From positions 1 to 64,000 of the forward strand of contig CALINO010000008.1 of assembly GCA_938045295.1 (NCBI GenBank): a stretch of 64,000 nucleotides of DNA, read 5' to 3'. The notes under the pieces are model-generated. The model worked only from the letters and a program-made list of their open reading frames with translations, did no database searches and was not told where the DNA came from. This stretch comes from an uncultured Arenicella sp. Its GTDB lineage: Bacteria > Pseudomonadota > Gammaproteobacteria > Arenicellales > Arenicellaceae. Within the stretch, counting starts at the first letter, position 1, and the number at the start of each line of letters is the position of its first letter. The position numbers and the translations under genes were made by a program. Positions 1 to 9,727 of this stretch are shown in pieces.

Positions 1-2057
<2,057 letters not shown>

Positions 2058-2212
2058 TGCCTACCTCAGATGCTTCTACCATCATATTATTTATAAATTT
2101 TTTTATTGGTATGGGTTACAGCCCACTATCGCTGATAGCAGGCATGAAACCAATTAAACGTTACACTCTTGTTTAATTCCGACGCTCAATTTAGTATCAT
2201 CAGAATATATTC

Positions 2213-2230
2213 GGTAAACGTTTTCCATGG
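2213..2230. promoter_or_regulatory. LacI-type operator in the divergent region
   Basis: The sequence GGTAAACGTTTTCC is a 14-bp palindrome with one mismatch from the perfect GGAAAACGTTTTCC. It lies immediately downstream of the -10 box of the symporter promoter, covering the expected start of transcription, as expected for a repressor site. Two related palindromes occur upstream of the TonB-dependent receptor. The CG-centred symmetry is typical of LacI-family operators. Assignment to the adjacent regulator is inferred. Confidence 0.75.
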
Positions 2231-2259
2231 AATATAATTTGCTGACAAAGCATTGTCAA
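2231..2259 (-). promoter_or_regulatory. Sigma-70 promoter for symporter/GH1 operon
   Basis: On the minus strand TTGACA (2259-2254) and TATATT (2236-2231) are separated by 17 nt, a near-perfect sigma-70 promoter. The predicted start, near 2224, falls inside the LacI-type operator, leaving a leader of about 165 nt before the GTG at 2057. Confidence 0.7.
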
Positions 2260-2267
2260 GCATTGGC

Positions 2268-2296
2268 TTCACAAGCCAGTTAATTAGAACTATAGT
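2268..2296 (+). promoter_or_regulatory. Candidate promoter for LacI-type regulator
   Basis: TTCACA (2268-2273) and TATAGT (2291-2296) are spaced by 17 nt, each one base from consensus. The start would be near 2303, about 85 nt before the regulator start codon. It is divergent from the symporter promoter. The whole gap 2058-2386 is explained by these two promoters and the operator; I see nothing else in it. Confidence 0.5.
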
Positions 2297-2386
2297 GTAA
2301 GAAATTGGCCAGATAAGTTAGCACGACAGGAAGCCGCCAACTTGCGCCATAACAACACAAAAACATAAGAATCAAAAACGCCAAAA

Positions 2387-3424
2387 ATGTCTAACAAATT
2401 AGGTATTAAAGAATTAGCGCAACACCTTGATATTTCCATCGCGTCGGTTTCTCGTGCCCTGCACAACCCCAATCGCGTATCCAAAGACATGAGGGAACGA
2501 GTTCAGGCAGCGGCTAAAGAGTTAGGCTATAAACAAAACACATTAGCCAGCAGTTTACGCACCGCAAAAACACGCAATATCGTCGCCATCATTCCCGACT
2601 TGAGCGACACCTTTAATGCCGGCGTCATTCGCTCAATGGAAGATGCTGCGGCCAAGCGTGGCTATTCAATTCTGTTTGGTGATTCTCAAGGTGAGCGCGA
2701 GCGTGAGATTCGATACGGAGAACTCATTCAAGGAAAACGAGCCGACGGTGTTATCTTTTTCTCATCAACGCCACCGTTTCCTGAAGAAACCCTTCAATCT
2801 GATAATTTCACGGTGCCACCGATGGTCAACTCCTGTGAAGTAATGATCGACTCAGGTTATAAAATAAAAGGGCAATCAATACCTTACGTAACCATCAACA
2901 ACATTGAAGCGTCTAAAGAAATTACTGAGCATTTAATACAACAGGGCCATAAGCGAATAGCCGTCATTACTGGTGACCCTTCAACGCCGAGTGTGAAACA
3001 GCGCCTACAAGGGCACATAGAAGCTCAACAAATGGCCGGCATTGAACACTCAAGTTCGCTTGTGTTCGAAGGCGATTACACCATCGAAAGTGGGCAGAAA
3101 TTAGCGCATGACATCTTAAAGCTAAAGCATCGCCCTACTGCAATATTTTGCATGTGCGACGAGAGTGCCATTGGCTGCATGCATACGCTGAAAGAAAATG
3201 GAGTTCGTGTTCCACAAGACATCGCTGTGGCTGGTTTTGATGACATTCGTTTTGCGCAATTCAGCACCCCCACACTCACGACAATTGCTCAACCGGTAGA
3301 AGAAATTGGGCGACGTTGCTCTGAACTTCTTATTGATATAATTGAGAACAAAAGTATTAAAGAGAAACGAGTCGTGCTACCACATAAATTAGTGATCAGA
3401 GAAAGCACTCGAATACCAAATTAG
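2387..3424 (+). CDS. LacI-family transcriptional regulator
   Basis: This 345-residue protein has the usual LacI length and layout: an N-terminal helix-turn-helix (about residues 5-25, IKELAQHLDISIASVSRAL), a hinge region, and a periplasmic-binding-protein-like ligand domain with the late motif AVAGFDDIRFAQFSTPTLTT. LacI members usually repress sugar genes and release DNA on binding a sugar. It is divergent from the SSS symporter/GH1 operon, and three GGAAAACGTTTTCC-like palindromes lie in front of that operon and of the TonB-dependent receptor. I infer it is the local repressor of all three. A cupin-like gene starts 43 bp downstream and probably shares its transcript. The inducer is unknown; glucose, cellobiose or another beta-glucoside is plausible. 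Confidence 0.93.
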   Translation: MSNKLGIKELAQHLDISIASVSRALHNPNRVSKDMRERVQAAAKELGYKQNTLASSLRTAKTRNIVAIIPDLSDTFNAGVIRSMEDAAAKRGYSILFGDSQGEREREIRYGELIQGKRADGVIFFSSTPPFPEETLQSDNFTVPPMVNSCEVMIDSGYKIKGQSIPYVTINNIEASKEITEHLIQQGHKRIAVITGDPSTPSVKQRLQGHIEAQQMAGIEHSSSLVFEGDYTIESGQKLAHDILKLKHRPTAIFCMCDESAIGCMHTLKENGVRVPQDIAVAGFDDIRFAQFSTPTLTTIAQPVEEIGRRCSELLIDIIENKSIKEKRVVLPHKLVIRESTRIPN

Positions 3425-3467
3425 AACATAAATAACGCCAACCAAGCTTTTAAATAATTCTATTTCA

Positions 3468-4508
3468 ATGACTCACTCAATACCGGAATTCAGTGCTCAG
3501 CAATTTTTAAGTGAGGGCGTTGCCGCCAAGGTTTTCAAGGACAAAAAACCAGTGATCATACGAGACCTAGCGCAACATTGGCCATTGGTTGAGAAAGCAA
3601 AAAAGAACCCAATCACCGCGGCTGACTACCTTATTGCTAACGACAGCCACACGCCAAGCTACTCTATCGTTGGGCACCCCAATATTGATGGGCGCTTCTT
3701 TTATTCAGAAGATTTAACACGCAACAACTTTCAAAGTTTTGACTTGGCGCCAACCGCGGTACTTGAGCAGCTGATAAAATTTTCAGATGCCCCAGCAAAC
3801 CAAGCGCACGCATTATCAATGCAAGCCGGAAATATCAAGACGTCTTTCCCCGATTTAATTGACGAGTTTAAACTGTCAATCCTTGATCACACTATTGAGC
3901 CCAATATTTGGATTAGCAACCGTTCAAGGGTCGCCGCACATTTTGATTTAAACGACAATATTGCTTGCGTGGGTGTGGGCTCTAGAACATTCACCCTGTT
4001 CCCACCTGAGCAAGCTAACAATTTGTACTTAGGGCCAATGCTCAATTCACCAGGCGGCGTACCAACCAGCCTAGTTGATATTAAACACCCAGATTATGAC
4101 GCATTTCCTAACTTTAAAGTTGCGCTAGACAACAGCCTATCGGCAACCTTAGAGGCCGGTGATGCCATTTACATCCCATCTCCTTGGTGGCACGCGGTGG
4201 AATCTCTTGAGGCCATTAATGTCTTAGTCAACTTTTGGTGGAATGACCATATTAGCGAAGCCACACCAACCGCAAACCACGCTCTAATGCTGGCTATTTT
4301 AGCGATTTCTGACATGGATCAAGCACAAAAAGACTCATGGCAAAGTCTGTTTAATTATCTGGTGTTCAAACAGCCGGGGGATGACGATAATTATTTACCG
4401 GAAAGCTTGGATGACATTCTAAATAACCCATCGAAAAAGACTCAACAAGCGTGTGTGAATTTTTTATCTGACCAACTCAACGAACTGAAAAAAGAACCCG
4501 AGTCGTAA
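3468..4508 (+). CDS. JmjC/cupin_8-like Fe(II)-dependent oxygenase, copy 1
   Basis: A 346-residue protein of the cupin-like/JmjC fold. The likely Fe(II) triad is visible as H158-x-D160 (AHFD) and H242 (PWWHAVES), on a double-stranded beta-helix core. Relatives use 2-oxoglutarate and O2 to hydroxylate proteins or small molecules. It has no signal peptide, so it is probably cytoplasmic. It is clearly paralogous to the protein at 6126-7121; both keep FTLFPP, NLYLGP/NLYIGP and the WWH motif. It follows the LacI-type regulator by 43 bp and converges with halogenase 1. Its substrate is unknown. A role together with the halogenases is inferred only from gene position. Confidence 0.82.
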   Translation: MTHSIPEFSAQQFLSEGVAAKVFKDKKPVIIRDLAQHWPLVEKAKKNPITAADYLIANDSHTPSYSIVGHPNIDGRFFYSEDLTRNNFQSFDLAPTAVLEQLIKFSDAPANQAHALSMQAGNIKTSFPDLIDEFKLSILDHTIEPNIWISNRSRVAAHFDLNDNIACVGVGSRTFTLFPPEQANNLYLGPMLNSPGGVPTSLVDIKHPDYDAFPNFKVALDNSLSATLEAGDAIYIPSPWWHAVESLEAINVLVNFWWNDHISEATPTANHALMLAILAISDMDQAQKDSWQSLFNYLVFKQPGDDDNYLPESLDDILNNPSKKTQQACVNFLSDQLNELKKEPES

Positions 4509-4584
4509 AGCCTGGTTCGTTGCTCTACCCCACACTTAAACCGATCCAGCTAACACCCAATAACCCCACTTAAAACAAGCTAAC

Positions 4585-6129
4585 CTAAGCCACGCCTTGC
4601 TTGAGTAACATGCTCGGGCAATAGTGCTTAATAAAGTCGTTGTGTGATGGAAGCTGATTAACCATGTGTTGCGTGTTTTTATCAATCGTTTGCATGAATG
4701 ATTTCAACTCGCTTTCATCCATCATATTAACGATAGGATGATAGTCTCTGGGCTCCAGGCCTTGACCAATCATGACTTGCATCCACGAATTTTCACCAAA
4801 CAATTCTGTCGGCACTTTAAACACTCTGCCGGTTTCTCGGAACAGATCAAGCCGATGGCGTAAGCTATCAGGCACATCCATATTGGCACAAAAGCGCCAA
4901 AACTCGGTGTCTCTGCGATCGGTCACGTGATAGTGCAATACAATGAAATCTCGAATGTTTTCAATTTCAGATGACATTTGCTGATTAAATTCATTGATGT
5001 CGGCGTCAACAATGCCGTGGTGAGGAAACATCTGTACTAAGCGAGTAATTGCACGCTGAATCAAGTGTATGCTGGTGGATTCTAATGGCTCGATAAAGCC
5101 ACTGGACAAACCAATAGCAATGCAATTTTTGTTCCAATGTTTACGCCGAGTTCCGGTAGTAAACTTAATCACCCTTGGGTCGTTTAACGGGGCGCCCTCA
5201 ATATTAGATAACAAGGCACTGACCGCTGCATCATCGTCTAAGTAACGATCACAATACACTAGGCCGTTACCGACCCTTGTCTGCAGTGGAATACGCCACT
5301 GCCAACCCGCATCACGAGCAATTGAACGCGTGTACGGAATGGGGGCTTCAAGAGATTCAGTTTGAACCGCAACCGCAGAATTGCACGGCAACCAATGAGA
5401 CCAATCGTCATAGCCTGTATGCAAAGCCTGCTCAATGAGCAAACCACGAAAACCGGAGCAATCAATGAATAGGTCTCCTTCAACGGTTTCTCCATTAGCC
5501 AGCGTTACGCTTTCAATATTACCGCTGTGTTGATCTAAGTTCACATCAACCACCTTACCTTCAATTCGCGTGGCGCCGTGCTGCTCAGAAAAACCACGCA
5601 AAAATTTGGCGTACAGCCCCGCATCAATATGATAAGCGTAGTTAAGCCCATGTTTCGGTGTAATCGCAAACCGGTTATTTTCAGCCGCCACCAATTCAGC
5701 GCAATATTGACCGAAATCTTTAGCAAACCCTAATTGTTTTGCTCTTAGCCAGAAATGCTGAAAACCGGCGGCCCAACAGTCTTTACCGGTATCACCGAAT
5801 GAGTGAATGTAATCTTCTTCACGGTCTTTCCATGACTCGAATGAAATACCAAGCTTGAAGGTGCCATTCACCGCACTGACAAACTCTTGCTCGTTAATCC
5901 CAATTAATTGGTGCAAGCTCATTAATGTCGGAATGGTTGCTTCACCAACCCCTACCGTTGGAATATCGTCAGACTCAATCAAACGAACATTAAGCGTCTT
6001 ACCCAATGTTTTCGATAATGTGGCGGCCGACATCCAGCCAGCAGTGCCACCACCAACAATCACGATATTATGAATTTTAGACATTTCTTTGGAATTTAAA
6101 CTCATCGGCTTCTCAGATTGTTGGTTCAT
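4585..6129 (-). CDS. Flavin-dependent (tryptophan-type) halogenase, copy 1
   Basis: A 514-residue member of the tryptophan halogenase family. Visible features are the FAD-binding GGGTAG (26-31), the conserved VGVGEATIP (about 59-67), a lysine in GTFKLGI (K92) matching the catalytic Lys of PrnA/RebH, the family signature WQWRIP (276-281), and a Glu-Ser pair in PLESTSI (E350-S351) matching the PrnA Glu/Ser. These enzymes use FADH2, O2 and halide to make HOCl or HOBr, which a lysine delivers to an aromatic ring. With all key residues present it should be active. Relatives in receptor/SapC clusters (for example BrvH of Brevundimonas) brominate indole in vitro; natural substrates are unknown. No flavin reductase gene is nearby. 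Its start overlaps the previous gene by 4 nt. Confidence 0.9.
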   Translation of the reverse strand: MNQQSEKPMSLNSKEMSKIHNIVIVGGGTAGWMSAATLSKTLGKTLNVRLIESDDIPTVGVGEATIPTLMSLHQLIGINEQEFVSAVNGTFKLGISFESWKDREEDYIHSFGDTGKDCWAAGFQHFWLRAKQLGFAKDFGQYCAELVAAENNRFAITPKHGLNYAYHIDAGLYAKFLRGFSEQHGATRIEGKVVDVNLDQHSGNIESVTLANGETVEGDLFIDCSGFRGLLIEQALHTGYDDWSHWLPCNSAVAVQTESLEAPIPYTRSIARDAGWQWRIPLQTRVGNGLVYCDRYLDDDAAVSALLSNIEGAPLNDPRVIKFTTGTRRKHWNKNCIAIGLSSGFIEPLESTSIHLIQRAITRLVQMFPHHGIVDADINEFNQQMSSEIENIRDFIVLHYHVTDRRDTEFWRFCANMDVPDSLRHRLDLFRETGRVFKVPTELFGENSWMQVMIGQGLEPRDYHPIVNMMDESELKSFMQTIDKNTQHMVNQLPSHNDFIKHYCPSMLLKQGVA

Positions 6130-7121
6130 TGTTTTAACATGTCGCGCAACCCGCTCTTAATACTGCGTGCGGTTTGCTCGTCCATAGCACTGTAAAGCTT
6201 TTTAAGCGATTCAGGCAAATGCGAGATACTTTGCTCGTCGCGCTCGAAAACGAAATGTTGAAATAAATTTCCCCACACTTTTCGCTGTTCTTCTGGCAAC
6301 TGATTAAAGCTTAACAAGGCATGGTAAAGCGCGGCCAGTGGCGAGCCTAGGTATGCGGGTGTTTGCCGCCACCAATAATTAACCAGCACATTTAACGTAC
6401 CCAAAGATTCAACGCTGTGCCACCACATACTTGGAATAAACAACGCATCTCCAGCCTCCAGCTCAAACACTAAAGCGACTTCTTGCGCTTTTCGATACTT
6501 TGGAAACTTATCATAATCAGGCTTACGCACATCCACCAAACTAATGGGTTGGCCTGAAGGGGTAAGATCCATCGGGCCTATGTATAAGTTTTCCAACTGA
6601 TCGGGCGGAAATAAGGTAAAACGGCGGCGCCCAGCCACCACACAAGCCAAGTTACTGGGGAAATCAAAGTGTGGTGCAATTACGCTCTGATTGCCCAACC
6701 AGACACTATTCAGACACTCTAAACCACGCATATCAAGCGCATTAGCTTGCTCAAAGTTAGGCAACCAATGCTTGATCGCCGTGGAACCGACGTATTGTGT
6801 CAGCCCGCTCGCCGGCGTCAATAGTTGCTGTAACACTTGATCCAGTGGTTTTCTAAGACGCTGAAAATTAAAATCACTGAAGTCGTCGTTATAAAATATA
6901 CGCCCATCGGCACTTAAAGGCGCTTCATACACCGTAACCGGTGCCCCTTGATAAAAACTTAATAAATAATCAGACACATGCTTATCTGACAATGCGCTAT
7001 TGCGAACCACCGGCCACTCAGACACTAAACCTTTAAAAACTTGAGGTTCAGTAGCCTCTAAGCACACTTCAGGCAGGCTGGGTAGAGAAGCACCTTGATC
7101 AGTAGCACAGGTTTTATCCAT
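6126..7121 (-). CDS. JmjC/cupin_8-like Fe(II)-dependent oxygenase, copy 2
   Basis: A 331-residue paralogue of the protein at 3468-4508. Likely metal ligands are H151 and D153 (PHFD) and H235 (MWWHSVES). The central region (FTLFPPDQLENLYIGP, then SLVDVRKPDYDKFP) is closely similar in both copies. No signal peptide is seen. The gene is packed between sapC-like (TAATG overlap at 7121) and halogenase 1 (ATGA overlap at 6126-6129), so all are translated as a unit. Proteins of this type often accompany SapC and halogenases in TonB-receptor loci; the substrate is not known. Two copies on opposite strands flanking halogenase 1 point to a duplication with inversion. Confidence 0.83.
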   Translation of the reverse strand: MDKTCATDQGASLPSLPEVCLEATEPQVFKGLVSEWPVVRNSALSDKHVSDYLLSFYQGAPVTVYEAPLSADGRIFYNDDFSDFNFQRLRKPLDQVLQQLLTPASGLTQYVGSTAIKHWLPNFEQANALDMRGLECLNSVWLGNQSVIAPHFDFPSNLACVVAGRRRFTLFPPDQLENLYIGPMDLTPSGQPISLVDVRKPDYDKFPKYRKAQEVALVFELEAGDALFIPSMWWHSVESLGTLNVLVNYWWRQTPAYLGSPLAALYHALLSFNQLPEEQRKVWGNLFQHFVFERDEQSISHLPESLKKLYSAMDEQTARSIKSGLRDMLKQ

Positions 7122-7879
7122 TACGGTTTAGCTTCCAAAGCCACCTTTTTGTTGATCAAGCCACTCAACGCAGAGTGCGACGCTAACACCATAAACAACG
7201 GCATCAAAAAACCACTCTCTGAGAGCTTGCCTAATACCTCGGCCGATAAGTTTTGCACGGCTTCTTCTTTGACCGTATAAAACCCTAATAATTGTTTCAC
7301 CGAACCGTCGTTCAGTTGAATGTCTAATACAAACTGCTCGATCAAATCATTCTCGATCATGGCAGCAACAAATTTTTCAGAATGCTCGTAGCCATAATGC
7401 ACTTGCTCAAGAACCGATATCTTTTCATTAAAAAATTCAGTCGGCGACCCATCGGCATGAAATAACTCTTTGCCGTTCGCGTGATTAACACGAGGGCTGT
7501 CTGGGTCCATGGTAACAACCATAGAAGAACCATTTGGGTGGCCGTTATCATTTTCACTCGTATCGCTTCCGCTATTGGTGAAACCGATAAAGAACGGCTG
7601 CTTACGTTCCATTAATGGAATATAGCTGGCATTCCAACCAGAGTTATCAAGATACATATTCTCCCCTGGCTCAAACCCCAGCAATGCAACCGGATACAGC
7701 TGGCCAGTGTCTGAGTTTTTTTGAAAAAAGATAGGGTACTGCGACTGAACATCTCGAAACTCAGTAGGAAAGACCATCGTAAAATTTGAGCTTTCGCTCA
7801 ATTCCGGCGAATGGCAATCGAGCACCTTTACCGCGGCGTGATCTTGATGGTTAACCAACACGTGTTGGGGCATAGTCAT
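7121..7879 (-). CDS. SapC family protein
   Basis: A 252-residue protein that I recognise as SapC-like from the N-terminal block (STMVFPTEF-like region, QYPIFF, then PVALLGFEPGENMYLD) and a second block near RKQPFFIGF. The family was named from a Campylobacter S-layer gene region, but its biochemical role is unknown. No catalytic motif, signal peptide or membrane segment is evident. In many Caulobacter, Xanthomonas and marine genomes it lies beside TonB-dependent receptors, flavin halogenases and cupin-like proteins, exactly as here. It starts 5 nt after the end of halogenase 2 with a purine-rich stretch (AAAGGAGATGACT) as ribosome site, and overlaps the next gene by TAATG. Confidence 0.85.
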   Translation of the reverse strand: MTMPQHVLVNHQDHAAVKVLDCHSPELSESSNFTMVFPTEFRDVQSQYPIFFQKNSDTGQLYPVALLGFEPGENMYLDNSGWNASYIPLMERKQPFFIGFTNSGSDTSENDNGHPNGSSMVVTMDPDSPRVNHANGKELFHADGSPTEFFNEKISVLEQVHYGYEHSEKFVAAMIENDLIEQFVLDIQLNDGSVKQLLGFYTVKEEAVQNLSAEVLGKLSESGFLMPLFMVLASHSALSGLINKKVALEAKP

Positions 7880-7884
7880 CTCCT

Positions 7885-9534
7885 TTATAGTTTGGGAAAA
7901 CCATATTGTTTTACTTTGTCAGACAGGGTTCTGTTTTCAGGTAAGACAGACAACCACTTGGCCGACGCTTTTTGGTTTTCACTAAAATAGCCTTTGGCTT
8001 TTGTTTTTAATTTCTCGGCATCACGCCGAAAAGTAATATTAGGTTTAGTTTTAAAATTCATCCCGTACAAGACGTATTGAAAACTGGCGGATGAAAACAG
8101 CTCATCGCTTCTGGGGGTATCATTATGCCACGGCACACGCCCCTCCCATATTGCCAGAGACTCTTGCAATGAGTGAGGTATTGAGTCCGCATTTCGGTTA
8201 GCGGCCCAATACGGTTCATCTCGCTGGCTTAAAACATAATGAAGCTTTAAGAAATTTACTATTTTCTCCCAATGGTACGTCATGTCATCATTAAACTTAT
8301 TGGCGGCGATGTTCAACGCATCCCCTTCCAGCAATATTGCATCAGCAATTGCTTTAGCCGACATTTCGATCAAGATGAGCGCCGACGCTTCTAAAGGCTC
8401 AACAAAACCGGCAGACAATCCAACGGCAACGCAATTTTGGTGCCAGAAACGCGTCAAATACTGAGGAGAGAAACCGATCTTCTTCGGCTCTATTGAGTCG
8501 GCAACGCCTTTAGATGCGGTTGCTTCGATGTACCCACGTAAAGTGTTTAATGCGCCCTCATCGTCACAGAATTGACTGGAGTAAACGTAACCAACCCCTC
8601 GCCGAGAACTTAACCCTATGTCCCACACCCAACCACTTTGTTGTGCAGTGGAGAGTGTGGCAGAAGAAATATTTTGCTGCTGCTCATAATCAATTTGAAC
8701 CGCTAAAGCTCGATCATTAAATAACACCGAGCTCAGATCAACGCTGCCTATTTCATAATGCTGGCGAATTAAATAGCCACCCAGCCCAGTGCAATCAATA
8801 AATAAATCGCCGTGTATCGCCCCAGATGTTTTGGTATGCAGGCTGGTAATATTGCCTTTTTGCGAGCCTTTAGCTTCCGCACAGTTAACACTGGTCACAT
8901 GGTCTCGCAAAAGGCGCACGCCCAATTTTTCTACGCAATGTTTTTTCAGCACCTCTACAAATTTGCCAGCATCCAAGTGGTAACCGTAGTTGAGATTAAA
9001 ACCGAACTCCGGTGTTGAAATTTGCTTTGCTGATAATTGCTGGTCACACACAGCGGCTTGTGGGCTAACCGCTTGAGCAAACGGAACAGACTCACCAAAC
9101 TCATGAAACCATTCAGCCAAATTGATTTCATGAAACCCCGCAGGTGGGGTAAAGGGGTGATAATAATGATGGCCGTCGTTTTTTAGCCACTCTCTAAACA
9201 GAGTGCCTTGCTTTAGGGAGGCATCACAGGATTGAAAAAGTTCAGTTTCAGAAATGCCAATCTCTTGCAATGTTGAACGCATGGTTGGCCATGTGCCTTC
9301 ACCCACACCCACCGGTGGAATGTCTTGCGACTCAATGAGCGTTATATTAATGCCTTGAGCAGCTTTTGAATGGCCCGCTTTCGAATAGCCAGAGTTTGAC
9401 TGCTTGAATGCCGATTGACTGGCTAGAGGTGAACCACCGTCTTGTTCTGTTGCGCTTTTATATCGGCTAGCAAGTACCGCTGCGGTTAACCAACCAGCAG
9501 TACCCCCGCCAACTATAACCACTTCACGAATCAT
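7885..9534 (-). CDS. Flavin-dependent (tryptophan-type) halogenase, copy 2
   Basis: A 549-residue tryptophan-halogenase-family protein. It has GGGTAG (9-14), VGVGEGTWPT (about 76-85), a lysine in SLKQGTLF (K108) at the catalytic position, the WxWxI signature GWVWDI (301-306), and E382 in EPLEASAL. It differs from copy 1 in that the residue after the conserved Glu is Ala (A383) instead of Ser, and there is a Ser/Lys/Gly-rich insertion of about 35 residues (roughly 26-61) between the FAD-binding helix and the second strand. Chemistry should be FADH2-dependent halogenation; the substrate is unknown and probably not the same as that of copy 1. It is first in a run of four coupled genes and lies 193 bp downstream of the receptor gene. 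Confidence 0.87.
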   Translation of the reverse strand: MIREVVIVGGGTAGWLTAAVLASRYKSATEQDGGSPLASQSAFKQSNSGYSKAGHSKAAQGINITLIESQDIPPVGVGEGTWPTMRSTLQEIGISETELFQSCDASLKQGTLFREWLKNDGHHYYHPFTPPAGFHEINLAEWFHEFGESVPFAQAVSPQAAVCDQQLSAKQISTPEFGFNLNYGYHLDAGKFVEVLKKHCVEKLGVRLLRDHVTSVNCAEAKGSQKGNITSLHTKTSGAIHGDLFIDCTGLGGYLIRQHYEIGSVDLSSVLFNDRALAVQIDYEQQQNISSATLSTAQQSGWVWDIGLSSRRGVGYVYSSQFCDDEGALNTLRGYIEATASKGVADSIEPKKIGFSPQYLTRFWHQNCVAVGLSAGFVEPLEASALILIEMSAKAIADAILLEGDALNIAANKFNDDMTYHWEKIVNFLKLHYVLSQRDEPYWAANRNADSIPHSLQESLAIWEGRVPWHNDTPRSDELFSSASFQYVLYGMNFKTKPNITFRRDAEKLKTKAKGYFSENQKASAKWLSVLPENRTLSDKVKQYGFPKL

Positions 9535-9617
9535 AGATACTTGAGTTTTATTGATATTTACTAAAGCTTACACCAACTTGTATAAATATCATTGATATAT
9601 CGTTTAAGTAAACGGAA

Positions 9618-9664
9618 GTTGCCTCTGCATATGAGGAGAGTAACCAATCATGTGCAGAGGCAAC
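9618..9664. other. 12-bp inverted repeat between receptor and halogenase 2
   Basis: GTTGCCTCTGCA (9618-9629) is exactly complementary to TGCAGAGGCAAC (9653-9664) with a 23-nt loop. It lies about 64 nt after the receptor stop and upstream of halogenase 2, with no T-run on either side, so it is not a classical terminator. It may stabilise the receptor mRNA or set different levels for receptor and downstream genes. Confidence 0.55.
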
Positions 9665-9727
9665 CAAAAAGCAAGTTATGGTTTGTTAAATTGGGTAGGA
9701 AAACAAACCAACACTCACTAGGCCAAA

